A DNA stretch of 46,112 nt from Nitrospira sp. (GCA_019636835.1 JAHBWU010000022.1:1-46112), one strand, 5' to 3'; counted from the first letter of the stretch, positions 8,298 to 18,700 are shown. Notes: a model not told the origin generated them from the letters alone. Translations and numbers: made by a program.

Positions 8298-8519
8298 AAT
8301 ATTCAAGTTCAAACTAGAGATCACCTTACGAAACATTTCCTTGGGTTCTGGCGTCGATGCCGCGCAGCAGGACGCCCGAGGTTTTCATTTTCCCCGAGAG
8401 AAAATATGGTATAGTACAGACCAATCGAGGGTGCACCGCACACTGCGACCGACTCAAGTAAACAAGACTGGTAACTCATCCATTACAATTCAACCATTCC
8501 AATTTAATAGGAGGTACGA

Positions 8520-8981
8520 ATGACGAGAAGGAATGTGGGCCTCTCAGCGCTGATGGTGGGATGGGCCCTTCTGCTTTCAGGCGGCATGGCCTCCGCCGAA
8601 GATCTGCCCCCGTTGCCTGCAGTTCCACCGGAGTATGCCGACAAAAAAATGCCGGCCGGTGGGTGGACCGATCAAAAAGCCATTGAGGAAGGGGGGAAAA
8701 TTTATAGGGGCGAGTTCAAGACCGAGGTCAACTGCAGCAGTTGCCACGGGAAAGACGGCGCACCAGTGAAAAAGGGCGCGCGCGATCTTCGTGACCCGAA
8801 ACTTGTCTGCCGCTTCTCAGACGCGTTCTGGTTCTGGCGTGTCTCGGAAGGTGTCCCAAAGACAAAAATGAAGGCCAATAAGGGTCTTCTGTCCGAGGAG
8901 CAGATCTGGCAAGTGATGGCATATGAAAACCAATTCTCGCATGGAGGCAAGCCGGCCGACCGTTCCTGTTACAAGCCCTAA
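8520..8981 (+). CDS. Periplasmic c-type cytochrome, monohaem
   Basis: A 153-aa secreted class I-like cytochrome c. A signal peptide (about residues 1-26, ending MASAED) is followed by one haem-attachment motif CSSCH at about 74-78. A Met in VSEGVPKTKMKANKG is a likely distal ligand, and the helix EEQIWQVMAYENQF is typical of the C-terminal helix of these folds. The ATG has an excellent Shine-Dalgarno, AGGAGG, 5 nt upstream. The second small cytochrome at 38465 has a similar plan (one CxxCH, a GMP/TKM ligand loop, an EE-W-IAYE helix), so they are probably paralogues serving periplasmic electron transfer. The redox partner is not visible here. Confidence 0.92.
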   Translation: MTRRNVGLSALMVGWALLLSGGMASAEDLPPLPAVPPEYADKKMPAGGWTDQKAIEEGGKIYRGEFKTEVNCSSCHGKDGAPVKKGARDLRDPKLVCRFSDAFWFWRVSEGVPKTKMKANKGLLSEEQIWQVMAYENQFSHGGKPADRSCYKP

Positions 8982-9054
8982 GATAAAGTTCAGAGAACGA
9001 CTGAAGCCTAGTAACGACTGACCGATCTCTATACAATTTTGGTCAGCGCAACAC

Positions 9055-9093
9055 AACCAGGGGAAGAGAGCATGGCGCTCTCTTCCCCTGGTT
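9055..9093. terminator. Strong bidirectional terminator
   Basis: A perfect 16-bp stem, AACCAGGGGAAGAGAG (9055-9070) with its complement at 9078-9093 and a 7-nt loop, sits between the convergent cytochrome and cupin genes. It is followed on the plus strand by TCATTTGG and on the minus strand by TGTGTTG. The stem strength and convergent position point to a shared terminator, though the U-tracts are poor. Confidence 0.75.
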
Positions 9094-9121
9094 CATTTGG
9101 CACTGTTGCTCTTGTCAGACG

Positions 9122-9445
9122 TTAGACAGAATTGGGTGCGACAAACACCAATACCGTCAGCCGGTGGCTCGTATGATTCTTCACACCATGTTCCTCCCCG
9201 GCCGGGGCTAGAATCCCTTGCCCTGCCTCAAGCATTCGATGGTCGGTACCGACCTGAAATGTTCCTTGTCCTGCTAGAACGATATACACCTTATCCTGGT
9301 GGCCATGGACATGGCCTTTTTGTTCTTGGCCCGGCTCAAAACAATAGATATCGCAGAAGAAGCGCTCCGTTTGAAACAGATTGTTCTTCTTCATCTTGTC
9401 GTCGGTGAACTGCTGGAAGTCGGCAAGCGTCACGACCTTCATCAT
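9122..9445 (-). CDS. Small cupin-domain protein
   Basis: A 107-aa single-domain cupin. Motif 1 is seen as GHVHGHQDKVYIVLAGQG (about residues 44-61), with His-x-His and a downstream acidic or neutral position, and motif 2 as PAGEEHGVKN (about 80-89). Together they provide His ligands for one metal ion. Such stand-alone cupins include oxygenases, isomerases and sensors of small metabolites, so no reaction can be assigned. The start ATG has GGAG about 10 nt upstream. It is 39 nt downstream of the coiled-coil protein gene on the same strand and may share its transcript, ending at the terminator at 9055-9093. Confidence 0.85.
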   Translation of the reverse strand: MMKVVTLADFQQFTDDKMKKNNLFQTERFFCDIYCFEPGQEQKGHVHGHQDKVYIVLAGQGTFQVGTDHRMLEAGQGILAPAGEEHGVKNHTSHRLTVLVFVAPNSV

Positions 9446-9484
9446 AAATAGGATACTCCGGTTTCGGCACGTAGGAACCGACGG

Positions 9485-9922
9485 TTACGGCATATGGGAC
9501 AACAGTTTCTGGTATGAATGTTTGAGTCCGTTCAGAGTATTGTTCATCCCTTCCCGAACTTCGTGCCACCTTGCATCAGTGGCCCCCTTCAATTCATCCA
9601 CCTTCTCTTTGACACCGTCCTTTTTCTTCTCCAACTCGTTGAGCGACTTCTGAAGATCGGCTCGTGTGGACTCAGAGGCTTTTGTAAGCTTCTCGCGCAG
9701 TCCAATAATTTGCCGCTGAATCACCGCCAATTCCTCTTGTGCCTTTCGCTGGAACGCCTCTTTTTGTTGAGCGGTATATTCTTTGGTGGCCTCGATTGCT
9801 TCCCGTGTCTCCTTCGCAACTTTTTCGGCACTAGCCGTGGATTCAGCTGCCATACCTGAGCACGGGACCAGACTCGCATACACCATTGATACGGCACCTG
9901 CCGCCAACCAACCTCGATTCAT
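9485..9922 (-). CDS. Periplasmic coiled-coil protein of unknown function
   Basis: A 145-aa protein with a signal peptide (about residues 1-25, cleavage near GMAAES) and then an almost entirely helical, highly charged body rich in Lys, Glu, Ala and Gln. Heptad-like spacing runs through ETREAIEATKEYTAQQKEAF and LQKSLNELEKKKDGVKEKVD. It therefore probably forms a periplasmic coiled coil. I recognise no enzyme motif; similar small secreted helical proteins are common in envelope stress or lipoprotein contexts. A Cys at about residue 22 (VPCSG) is not in a good lipobox. It is the probable first gene of a two-gene unit with the cupin. Confidence 0.65.
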   Translation of the reverse strand: MNRGWLAAGAVSMVYASLVPCSGMAAESTASAEKVAKETREAIEATKEYTAQQKEAFQRKAQEELAVIQRQIIGLREKLTKASESTRADLQKSLNELEKKKDGVKEKVDELKGATDARWHEVREGMNNTLNGLKHSYQKLLSHMP

Positions 9923-10052
9923 GATTCCCTCATAATGTGGGCCAAAGTATAGTCTGTAACGATTTCAAAGTCACGATCACTAAACTTTTATTGGAAAGCA
10001 GCCGAAAAGAGAAGTCGTGACCCACATACTCGCATTCGAGGAGTACCTCCAT

Positions 10053-10916
10053 ATGGCTTCTGAAACAGGATCGGTAGCCACTCCGGTTGAACGGTTGGAA
10101 CAAGCCTTCATCCAGAAAATTGAGGGGGGAGATGTTGAACTCCCCCTACTCCCGCAAGCGGCCAGCCAGGTGCTGGCGCTGGCGGCGGATCCCGCATCCG
10201 ATGCGGCGAAGCTCTCATCTTTGATTCACCAGGATCAAGCGCTTGCCGCGCATGTCATGCGGATTGCCAATTCGCCGGCCTACATGCCTCGCAGCCCTGT
10301 GGTCTCTCTTCAGCATGCGGTGGCGATGCTGGGCATTACCCTGCTGTCTGAGATTGCCTTTACAGCTTCATTGAAGTCCGGCGCATTCAAAGTGCCGGGA
10401 CATGAGGACGATGTGAAACGACTGTGGCGTCATTCCCTCGCGAGCGGGGCCTTCGCGAAGGAAGTCGCCCGCATGAGACGTGTCAACGTCGAAAGCGCAT
10501 ACCTTTGTGGGCTGCTGCACGAAATCGGAAAACCCGTCGTCTTGCAAACGGTGGCGACGCTAGCCCATGCGCAACGAGTTACATTGGAGAAACCGGTATT
10601 ACAGGGGTGGGTCGATGGCTACCATTCCCGCGTCGGTGCCCTCATCGCAGAAAAATGGAGTCTGCCTAAGCAAGTAGCGGCAGCAATCCGATATTACGAA
10701 GATTACGACCACGCCGATTCGTTCCGTCAAGAGTGCCTGCTCACCTGTGCCGCCGATAGACTGGCGAGTCACCTCCTGGCACCTGATGATATGCAGGAAG
10801 CGATGCTCCGTGCACATCCGAGCTTCGCGGAACTCAATCTATACCCCAACGACATCGACCAGCTGCTGACCAGGAAGGATCACGTGCTGGCTGTGGTGAA
10901 TGCGCTGAATCTATGA
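10053..10916 (+). CDS. HDOD-domain signalling protein
   Basis: HDOD domains are catalytically dead relatives of HD phosphohydrolases and act in bacterial signalling and cell-cycle or motility control. The hallmark run is present: LPLLPQAASQVLALAADP, then LIHQDQALAAHVMRIANSPAY (about residues 70-90), then LWRHSLASGAFAKEVAR and YLCGLLHEIGKPVVLQ. I place the start at the ATG of MASETG, which has GAGGAG upstream with 9-nt spacing. A GTG 36 nt earlier is a possible alternative (299 aa). The stop overlaps the start of the sthA-type gene by 4 nt (ATGA), so the two proteins are made from one message. Confidence 0.9.
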   Translation: MASETGSVATPVERLEQAFIQKIEGGDVELPLLPQAASQVLALAADPASDAAKLSSLIHQDQALAAHVMRIANSPAYMPRSPVVSLQHAVAMLGITLLSEIAFTASLKSGAFKVPGHEDDVKRLWRHSLASGAFAKEVARMRRVNVESAYLCGLLHEIGKPVVLQTVATLAHAQRVTLEKPVLQGWVDGYHSRVGALIAEKWSLPKQVAAAIRYYEDYDHADSFRQECLLTCAADRLASHLLAPDDMQEAMLRAHPSFAELNLYPNDIDQLLTRKDHVLAVVNALNL

Positions 10917-12328
10917 GTACACCCATTGCATTCGATATCATCGTGATCGGTGCCGGTCCAGCTGGCCAAAAAGCGGCGGTCCAAGGGGCGAAGGCCGGTA
11001 AGCGCGTCGCGTTGATTGAGCGAGAACGCGGTATCGGAGGCAGCTGTGTCTACCGGGGCACGATTCCCAGCAAAACATTGCGAGAAAGCGCCCTCCATCT
11101 GGATCGGCTCAAACGAGCAGGAGAAGCGTTCCAATTCAGCCTCAAGCCAGATACTCAAATTGCGACCCTCTTGAGCCGTCTTGAAGACGTCGTCGAAGCA
11201 CACGACTCCTTTATGAGCCGTCAGATCCGGCGCAACGGCATCTCGCTGTTTCACGGACGAGCACGTTTCCTTAGTGAGCACATGATCGAGATGCAAACCG
11301 TGGACGGAGCGCAGCAACAATTCACCGCCGACACCATCGTGGTAGCTACAGGTTCGCGCCCGAAAAACCCTAAGGACATTCCCGTCGACCATGAGCATAT
11401 TCTTGACAGCGACTCTCTGCTTTCCATGATGTACTTACCACGGTCACTGGCTGTCGTCGGGGGTGGTGTGATCGGTTGCGAGTATGCTTCCATCTTTGCG
11501 TTGCTGGGAGTAGAAGTCACCCTGATCGATCGCGCTCCCTATCCGCTTCAATTTATGGATCGAGAGCTGGTCGAACAGTTCATCAAAGGCTTTCAACAGC
11601 AGGGCGGCCATTATCTCGGCGGACAGCATATCGAGAAGGTGCAATGGAACGAGGTTGCGCACGTCGTCACGAAGCTGAGCGATGGAACGACGATCAATAC
11701 TGAGAAGATGCTGGTCGCGCTGGGGCGGCAGGCCAACATCGAGGACCTGAATCTTTCCGCCGCAGGGATCATGGTTTCTGATAAAGGCGTGATCCCTGTG
11801 AATCAATACTGTCAGACGAATGTTCCCCACATTTATGCCGTCGGCGACATGGTCGGTGCGCCGGCATTGGCGTCCAAAGCCATGGAGCACGGTCGACGCG
11901 CCGTCCGCCATGCCCTCAATCTCCCGATTGGTGATGCAGCCTCGACCATCCCATTAGGCATCTATACGATCCCGGAAATGGCCAGTATCGGCCTTGATGA
12001 GATGGGCGCCAGGGAGCGCTATCGAGATCCGTTGATCGGACGGGCAAAGTTCGAGGAAATCGCACGCGCCCAGATATCTGGGGCCGGCCACGGCCTCCTC
12101 AAGATGGTGGCTGATCCAGCGGGTGAGCGGCTACTCGGGGTACAGGTCGTCGGAGATTTCGCCACGGAACTGGTGCACCTGGGGCAATTAGCTCTTCAGA
12201 GCGGCACCACGATCGAATCGTTTATCGACAACGTCTTCAACTTTCCGACCTATGCCGAGGCGTACCGGATCGCCGCACTCGACGTCTTGGGCCAAACGGC
12301 AAAACGTCGAGCAGCCAAAGCTGCATAG
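10913..12328 (+). CDS. sthA: Soluble pyridine nucleotide transhydrogenase (SthA-type flavoprotein)
   Basis: A 471-aa FAD-dependent member of the disulfide oxidoreductase fold. The N-terminal FAD-binding motif is IVIGAGPAGQKAAVQGAKAGK and the second dinucleotide motif is VVGGGVIGCEYASIFALLG (about residues 179-197). The region that carries the redox CxxxxC in lipoamide dehydrogenase reads CVYRGTIPSKTL here, with only one Cys and a Thr where the second would be. This is the SthA pattern (the E. coli protein has CTHWGTIPSK), so the enzyme should exchange hydride between NADPH and NAD+ rather than reduce disulfides. It is coupled by a 4-nt overlap to the HDOD gene, an unusual partner. Confidence 0.9.
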   Translation: MSTPIAFDIIVIGAGPAGQKAAVQGAKAGKRVALIERERGIGGSCVYRGTIPSKTLRESALHLDRLKRAGEAFQFSLKPDTQIATLLSRLEDVVEAHDSFMSRQIRRNGISLFHGRARFLSEHMIEMQTVDGAQQQFTADTIVVATGSRPKNPKDIPVDHEHILDSDSLLSMMYLPRSLAVVGGGVIGCEYASIFALLGVEVTLIDRAPYPLQFMDRELVEQFIKGFQQQGGHYLGGQHIEKVQWNEVAHVVTKLSDGTTINTEKMLVALGRQANIEDLNLSAAGIMVSDKGVIPVNQYCQTNVPHIYAVGDMVGAPALASKAMEHGRRAVRHALNLPIGDAASTIPLGIYTIPEMASIGLDEMGARERYRDPLIGRAKFEEIARAQISGAGHGLLKMVADPAGERLLGVQVVGDFATELVHLGQLALQSGTTIESFIDNVFNFPTYAEAYRIAALDVLGQTAKRRAAKAA

Positions 12329-12441
12329 AGGTTCGTGAGTAGATATATGAACTCGTAACTGAAGAGCCATACCGGGCTTGACCTCGATAAGGCTAAAACG
12401 CGGTAGCCTCAACTCGACAGGTCGCTGAGTGCTTTGTAAGA

Positions 12442-12469
12442 GAGCTCATTCGCCGAGCTGAATGAGCTC
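12442..12469. terminator. Hairpin between convergent sthA and rtcB genes
   Basis: GAGCTCATTC (12442-12451) and GAATGAGCTC (12460-12469) form a perfect 10-bp stem with an 8-nt loop, in the gap between two convergent operons. There is no strong T-run on either side, so it may be a weak terminator or an mRNA end-stabilising hairpin. Confidence 0.45.
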
Positions 12470-12531
12470 CGAAATTGAAGAGTGAACCGAGCAGCCTCCC
12501 TTTGTTCCATGACAAACAAGACCGTGCGTTG

Positions 12532-13983
12532 CTAACCCTTTATGTTGCCGATCGGCCGGAGTTCCGCTACTGGTTTTGTGATTCCCGCACGATCAACCGC
12601 TGCGACGACCTCGGAGATATTCTTATACGCGAATCCCGCCTCCTCAGCCAGCCCGGACAGAGAGACAGCCTTCACAAGAATGCCTCGCTGTTTCATTTGC
12701 TTCTGTAGCTGTTCACCACGCACGGTCTTCTTCGCCTGAGCCCTCGACATCGTGCGTCCCGATCCGTGCACCGTAGAAGCAAAGGTGTCACGCACCGCTT
12801 TTCGCGTCCCTGCCAACAGATAGGACCCGGTTTCCATTGAACCACCGCAAATGACCGGTTGACCGGTCGCACGATACCGTGGCGGGAGTTCGGAACTCCC
12901 AGGTCCAAATGCTCTCGTTGAACCTTTCCGGTGGACCACCAGCTCCCCCTCCGGATACCGCTCAACTTTTGCGATGTTGTGCGCCACATCGTAGACCAGC
13001 TCCATACCCATTTCCTCTGCTGATCGACCGAATACGGCAGCAAAGGCTTCACGGATCTGATGAGTAATCACTTGGCGATTGGCAAAAGCGGTATTGGCCG
13101 CACAGTTCATGGCCGAAAAATAGTCCTGCCCTTCAACTGAGGCAAACGGAGCACAGGCTAATTGCTGGTCCCTCACGGAAATCCCATATCGTCGCATCGC
13201 TCGTTCGAATACCTTGAGATAGTCACTTGCGACCTGATGGCCGAACCCGCGAGATCCACAGTGGACCATCACGACTATCTGGTCGTGACCGGTGATTCCC
13301 CAAGCTGAAGCAGTCTCCCTGTCAAATACGCGATCGTTGGATACCACCTGTACCTCGAGATAGTGATTCCCTGATCCCAAGGTCCCCAATTGATTGATTC
13401 CTCGATTGACTGCCTGGTCGCTGACTTTTGAAGGGTCAGCGCCGGCCATACATCCTCCTTCTTCAATTGCCTCCAAATCGCGATGCCAACCGAATCCCTT
13501 CTCGATACACCATCGAGCCCCATTGGTCATGACTTGCCCAAATGAGGAGCGGTCCAACCGCACAAATCCGCTTGCACCAACCCCTGCCGGTACCCGGCGA
13601 AACAATTCCGTCATCAATCGATCAAGATGCGGCTGCACATCTTCCCGGGTGAGATCTGTTCTGATGAGGCGCATTCCACAATTGACGTCATAGCCGACAC
13701 CCCCAGGCGAAATGACTCCTGAACGGGCATCAAATGCGGCGACGCCTCCAATCGGAAAGCCATAGCCCCAATGGCCATCCGGCATGCAGAGTGCGTATCG
13801 CTTGATTCCAGGAAGACAAGCGACGTTCGTCACCTGCTCGAACACTCCGGCGTCCATAGATTGAAGAAGAGCCGGGGTGGCATAGATGCGTGCCGGAACA
13901 AGCATTCCTGCTTTTTCACTCGAAGGGATCTCCCACACTTCGTCCGAAATCTGATTGATCTGCATCTCAGTGTTCAGCTTCAT
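12532..13983 (-). CDS. rtcB: RNA-splicing ligase RtcB
   Basis: RtcB joins RNA 2',3'-cyclic phosphate (or 3'-phosphate) ends to 5'-OH ends with GTP and Mn2+. The 483-aa protein shows the family's PDGHWGYGFPIGGVAAF, the metal-binding SPGGVGYDVNCGMRL (conserved Asp and Cys), GSGNHYLEVQ, HCGSRGFGHQV, and the C-terminal block around GSGRTMSRAQAKK that carries the His/Ser residues near the guanylylation site. An internal Met at residue 7 could also start the protein. The gene overlaps the archease gene by 4 nt (ATGA). RtcB with archease is a classical RNA repair pair, and in many bacteria it is controlled by a sigma-54 activator, RtcR, which is not next to it here. Confidence 0.97.
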   Translation of the reverse strand: MKLNTEMQINQISDEVWEIPSSEKAGMLVPARIYATPALLQSMDAGVFEQVTNVACLPGIKRYALCMPDGHWGYGFPIGGVAAFDARSGVISPGGVGYDVNCGMRLIRTDLTREDVQPHLDRLMTELFRRVPAGVGASGFVRLDRSSFGQVMTNGARWCIEKGFGWHRDLEAIEEGGCMAGADPSKVSDQAVNRGINQLGTLGSGNHYLEVQVVSNDRVFDRETASAWGITGHDQIVVMVHCGSRGFGHQVASDYLKVFERAMRRYGISVRDQQLACAPFASVEGQDYFSAMNCAANTAFANRQVITHQIREAFAAVFGRSAEEMGMELVYDVAHNIAKVERYPEGELVVHRKGSTRAFGPGSSELPPRYRATGQPVICGGSMETGSYLLAGTRKAVRDTFASTVHGSGRTMSRAQAKKTVRGEQLQKQMKQRGILVKAVSLSGLAEEAGFAYKNISEVVAAVDRAGITKPVAELRPIGNIKG

Positions 13984-14417
13984 ACGTCAACCACCACCCT
14001 TGCGTGCCAGCGCATGTCCTCCTGATTTACTTCATACAGATGCTTGGTGATTCCCTTCACATCGGCCCTCAATGTCTGGGCTGATCCATTGACCGGTTCT
14101 CCGTACAGTAACCCCGTCAGTTTCCAGCAACCGTGGTCCTGGCGGATCAGCGTGAGTTCCGACCGACTGAATACTACTCCAGCTGCATCCTTCCAGTACA
14201 CGAGATCCGAGAGCCAATCGAACAACAGTTCGGCGGGATCCTCATCTGTTCGTTCAATCGTTTGCCGCCACGTAACCCCCACTGTTGCAGGATCAGCCAA
14301 GGCTTCGATGACCGCGCATGTCGCCCCTTGGAAGAGCTCCTGGAGAGAATCGCCGAAGGCGTCGAACGCCAGATCAGCTATGGCGACGTCGTCCAGAAAG
14401 TGAAATCCGTGGGACAT
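13980..14417 (-). CDS. Archease, RtcB activator
   Basis: Archease speeds the guanylylation of RtcB and helps multiple turnovers. The 145-aa size and the pattern HFLDDVAIADLAFDAFGDSLQELFQGA (split about residues 6-32), WLSDLVYWKD, and the C-terminal DVKGITKHLYEV with its conserved acidic and His residues match the family. The N-terminal HTAD box of many archeases is replaced by DDVAIAD, which still offers Asp residues for metal. The gene directly precedes and overlaps rtcB. The reading frame is intact, so a functional RNA ligation pair is likely. Confidence 0.92.
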   Translation of the reverse strand: MSHGFHFLDDVAIADLAFDAFGDSLQELFQGATCAVIEALADPATVGVTWRQTIERTDEDPAELLFDWLSDLVYWKDAAGVVFSRSELTLIRQDHGCWKLTGLLYGEPVNGSAQTLRADVKGITKHLYEVNQEDMRWHARVVVDV

Positions 14418-14487
14418 CCCTATACCAAAGCGAAGTGCTCACGCGATGGGAGAACGCAGGAGATGAAAAGCCCGGTCCGGACGCCGT

Positions 14488-15636
14488 CTATCCGAGCTCG
14501 AAGACTTTGGAAAAATTGGTGAGATTACGGCAGCCGTCTTTCGTGACGAGCACCATGTCCTCGATTCGGACTGCTCCCAATCCTGGATAATACAGTCCCG
14601 GCTCGACAGTGACGACGTGCCCCTCTTGGAGAAGTGACCCGGTTCGACTGATGCGCGGCGATTCGTGAATGTCCAGTCCCACACCATGTCCGGTCCCGTG
14701 AAAATACCCTTGCATGCGCCCGTTCACCAAGCCGGTCTTATATCCAGCTTTTTCAAACCGCGCACAGATGCCTTGATGGATCTTCATCCCGTCAGCGCCG
14801 TCTTTGATTTTGCCGATGGCATCTTCCTGGGCATCCTTGACGACGCCATACAACCGTTTTAGTTCCTGGCTCGCCGTCCCGCGTATCACCGTACGCGACA
14901 TGTCGGCAAAATAGCGGCTCGTCGCTGAACGAGGGAACACATCGAAGATGATACTGCGATGAGCCGGCAACGGCCCGCTCCCTTCATTGTGGGGATCACA
15001 GGCCTGCTCTCCGCCCGCCACGATCGTATGTTGGGCCACGCAGTCGCGCTCCATGAGTTTGACATTGATCAACTGCTTGACCCGCTCGGATGTCAACACC
15101 GTTCCATCAAACCAAAGCTCCTCGTCCCGGATGGTCGCCCGTCGCAGCAAATCATGCGCCGAGGCCACCGCATCTTCAGTGGCTCGCTGGGATAACTCGA
15201 TAGATCGAATCTCCTCCGCAGTCTTCACAACACGTTGTTCGTAGAACGGATCACGTTTCGGTTTAAGACCGTATCCCAGCTCCTGTAATCGCGTGGCGTA
15301 GATGAAGGGGAAATTAGCTGGGACCAGCAGGTGTCTGATTTTGGACTCTTTCAAGACGAGGTGCACGATATCGACCGTCGTCGGGCTCTTCATCCCCTGT
15401 TTCTTGACCTTCTGTTCGATTTCAGAGTAGGAGAGCACTCGATCCACCGAGGCTTGAGTCTTGGCACGATCCATTTCCAGATCGCTCATGACCATCAACC
15501 GCTCACCTTTGATTTCGAGATAGATGAACGGGTCTGGCGCTATGAAGCGCGTGGCATAGTACAGATTCGAGTCATACTCACTGGCCGCGATGAACAATGT
15601 AGCCGACTCTGGTTGTGAGATCGCGCTGCGTTTCAT
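14488..15636 (-). CDS. Xaa-Pro aminopeptidase/dipeptidase, M24 family
   Basis: A 382-aa cytoplasmic metallopeptidase of the pita-bread fold that cuts peptide bonds next to proline. The C-terminal half keeps the metal ligands in order: Asp in IIFDVFP (about residue 230), Asp in YFADMSRT, His in HGTGHGVGLDIHE, Glu in VTVEPGLYYPG and Glu in AVRIEDMVLV. The N-terminal creatinase-like domain covers roughly residues 1-130. It lies 70 nt upstream of the archease gene on the same strand, with no terminator seen, so it may share a transcript with the archease-rtcB pair. The biological substrate is not known. Confidence 0.92.
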   Translation of the reverse strand: MKRSAISQPESATLFIAASEYDSNLYYATRFIAPDPFIYLEIKGERLMVMSDLEMDRAKTQASVDRVLSYSEIEQKVKKQGMKSPTTVDIVHLVLKESKIRHLLVPANFPFIYATRLQELGYGLKPKRDPFYEQRVVKTAEEIRSIELSQRATEDAVASAHDLLRRATIRDEELWFDGTVLTSERVKQLINVKLMERDCVAQHTIVAGGEQACDPHNEGSGPLPAHRSIIFDVFPRSATSRYFADMSRTVIRGTASQELKRLYGVVKDAQEDAIGKIKDGADGMKIHQGICARFEKAGYKTGLVNGRMQGYFHGTGHGVGLDIHESPRISRTGSLLQEGHVVTVEPGLYYPGLGAVRIEDMVLVTKDGCRNLTNFSKVFELG

Positions 15637-15762
15637 GAATTTTCCAGTGAGATAACAGAGCTGAATGGAATCCTTCGAGGTGTCCAGAGTCGAACTTCAA
15701 CGATGCTAGCATGGGGGCGTGGGTCGGTCAAGAAATGGTAATCGGTCAAGAATCAAGGCTGG

Positions 15763-18700
15763 TCACGGCACTGCAGGGGCTGGCGAAGGAATCATATCTT
15801 TTGGTCGCACTCCAGATTCTTCATCAGGCGTCACCAAATCAATCGGCAGCGTCAGGGTATTTGTTAAGACATCGACCGCAAGTTGTGCCAACCCCGATAG
15901 GCCGGACGCAAAGGACTTCACCGGCAGATAGGTCACTTCTGGATCCTCCATCGCCCCCTTCATAGTGAACATCGCCGTAGCTATCCCCTTGCGATCGCCC
16001 GCAACGATTCGCCCAAAGAGTGGAATCGTCTTGAGGAACAGTGAGTATGACCCGAATGGACTCACAGCGACGGCAAGATCCACCTGGTCTGTCGGCAAGT
16101 CGTAATTCCCGGCAGCCGTAATTTTTAGAATTGGGCTGTCAATGATCAGATTTTCCGTCTGAAACATTCCATTTTGAATTGCAATCGTCGCGGAAATCCT
16201 GTTGTACGGCAACCCCTCCTTTTCAAGATCGACCTTTCCCTGCAATACGGCCGGAAGATTCAGCAAACTAATGATCTTCCATACTGCCTGCTCGTTCGAT
16301 TTCAGAATGCGACCATTTTCCATCAATAGCTCGACTCTCCCGTTTAACGAAGGGTAGACACCATGGGGATTGCGCCCATGACCGCGAAGAACGCCGCTGA
16401 CGCGAACTTCGCCTGATACGCCATGGACGTGAGCCTTGGTCAATTTCAACAGGTCTTCAAATTCCACTCCGGTAGCTCGGAACGAAAGGTCAAGGTCCGC
16501 CGGTGCCTTCGGGGGAAGTTGTACCACCAGCCGTCCAGCCACATGCCCATGGGTTGAGTTGCCGGAGAGACGATCGATGTCCAGCACCCCGTCCTGAATA
16601 TTGAGTCGAGCGGCAAGCGAGCCGAATTTCAGATGCTTGTAGCGTCCGTGCGCGACAGCCACTGACATGGTGACTTGGCTGGTCGCCGCCAACGTTTCGA
16701 GAAACTCCCGTATAGGAGTCCGTTCACCTTTTGGGATGACCAGACTCATATCAAGCTGATTGGACTCGATCTTGCCGGTGATGGTCGGCTTCACCTGCCA
16801 ATTCCGAATCGCGGCCTCTACTGCGATGTCGCTGCCTTGAAGCGTGAACGACAGCCGCTTGAGTTCGACCTCGTTACGGAGAAACTTTACGCGGGCATAG
16901 AGATCCTGTATGTGCCCCTCGACCCCTTTCGCCTGCATCAACCCATTCGTCAACCCCATCCATCCGGTAACCCGCCAGGTCTTCCAATCCGGCTCTTTCC
17001 CTTTCACATCGAGCGAGACTTCGATATTCCCCGCCTCAAGTCCACCTTTTAATATCCACTCCGGAAGACTGGATACCGACACGGTACCGGTCGCCACCGC
17101 CATATCGATCATGAAGCCATTCCCGAACTGCATGGTCCCCTTGGCAGGAATAGTCACAGAGGGCAGGACCAACTCTACGCGATGCAACTTTAGGCTGGCG
17201 GCCTGGGGCATCACGCCCTCAAATTCCACCGTGGCGTGAGGACCGACGGGTTTTTGAATCGCCCCGAGTGCAATTTTTGTGTCATCCAACACAACGGACC
17301 CGCGGAGATGAGGTCTCGCCGTAGAACCGGTGAACGTGACCGTCGAGCTGACCGTACCCTCCAACGCACCCTCCTCGATAGCCGAGGAACGAAACAACCG
17401 CGCCATGTGCGCCGCATCACCGCTGGTGCGAATCACAACGTCTTGCAATCGGCTTGTCGTTCCGCCGGTGATCGTCCCTTGGACTTGGACGGCGGTCCCA
17501 CCGAGATGTCCTGTCACTTGATCGAACTGTGTGGATCCATCGGCCAAGACAAATCTTCCCCGCATCCCGGTCACACGCTCCGGTAAATTCACATGGGTGA
17601 GACTGACCTGACGAAGGGTAATCTCCCCACCGGCATACGTGATCCCACCGGACTGGTTCAACGGTCCCACAAGGCGAAACGTCGACTGAGCTGTTCCCTC
17701 TGCATCTCGAATACCGGCTAACCACTGCCTGGCTCGTTCCGCTTTCACCGTCTTCACAAAATATTCTACAAGATGCGTTGCCGCCGTCTCTCCCGTGATC
17801 TCCAGTTCCAACCATGGACCTGCGTCGACAAACGACACCTCCGCGTTGCCACCGGTGATCTGCATCGCCCCGTACATTCCGGTTACCTTGGTGATGCGAA
17901 CACGTCCTGTCTCGACCACCACCACCGCAGCGAGGTCTTTCGCGACGATACGATCACTGCCGATCAAGCTCCGACCTTCGCTGACATGAAACTCCCCGAT
18001 CGTCGAGAGTTGGGGACCGGTCGTCGCCGTCCCGGTGAGCGTCGCATTCATCACTTGCACCTTGCCGTCGATCTGGCGATCAGCCAGCAGGGCCGGCAGC
18101 TGCGGATGGATCCAATCGGGGGGGATGGTTTTCAGTAGTTGAGGGAGGGCAACAAGAGAACTGCCGAACGTGACGGCAAACGTCGGCTGAGGAGTCAGGA
18201 GGCCGTCCAGATTGGCCTTTCCTTTCAGTGTGATGTTGTTCAAATGCGCGGTCATGTCGGATAGGACCATGTCATACCCGGCAACACCCGGCATGACGCG
18301 GACGGTACTCTTAAGATTTAATGCTCCTTGAAGGTGCTCAGATACCGGCCTGGGACCGAGAAAGTCAGCCACGTCCCGTATCTTGAGATCGGCGGCATCG
18401 ATCTGTCCTTCAAACTGAAATCCTGCGGCCGATCCGGTTGTGCTTTCGCCGGACAACGACACCGATGGTTCTGCTCGTTTGATGACACCATCAAGCGACA
18501 CGGCGGATACGCCGGATTCTCCTTGATGAGACGCCGACAGAAGCACTTCCGCGAGACCACGATCAGGCCGGACCATCAGCCTAAACTCGACGCGCTCCAA
18601 CTTGAGAGACCGAATGCCGTCTGGTCTGGCGGCATCAATGACCGTGATCGTTCCGTTGACGAGCGTCGCCTCTCTGATCATGAGTGTCCGCGCCATCATG

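Larger units (their letters stand above)
8140..8519. other. 380-bp intergenic region with REP-like hairpins
   Basis: Between transketolase and the cytochrome c gene there is no convincing gene. The left half holds the two related hairpins described separately. Short reading frames crossing the hairpins have no ribosome binding site and simply translate the repeat. The right half should contain the cytochrome promoter; a TATAGT at 8410-8415 is a possible -10 box without a clear -35. Confidence 0.6.

Noticed and set aside
8081..8317. 78-codon frame across the REP-like hairpins
   Set aside because: It begins inside the transketolase gene and only translates the repeat; no ribosome binding site.
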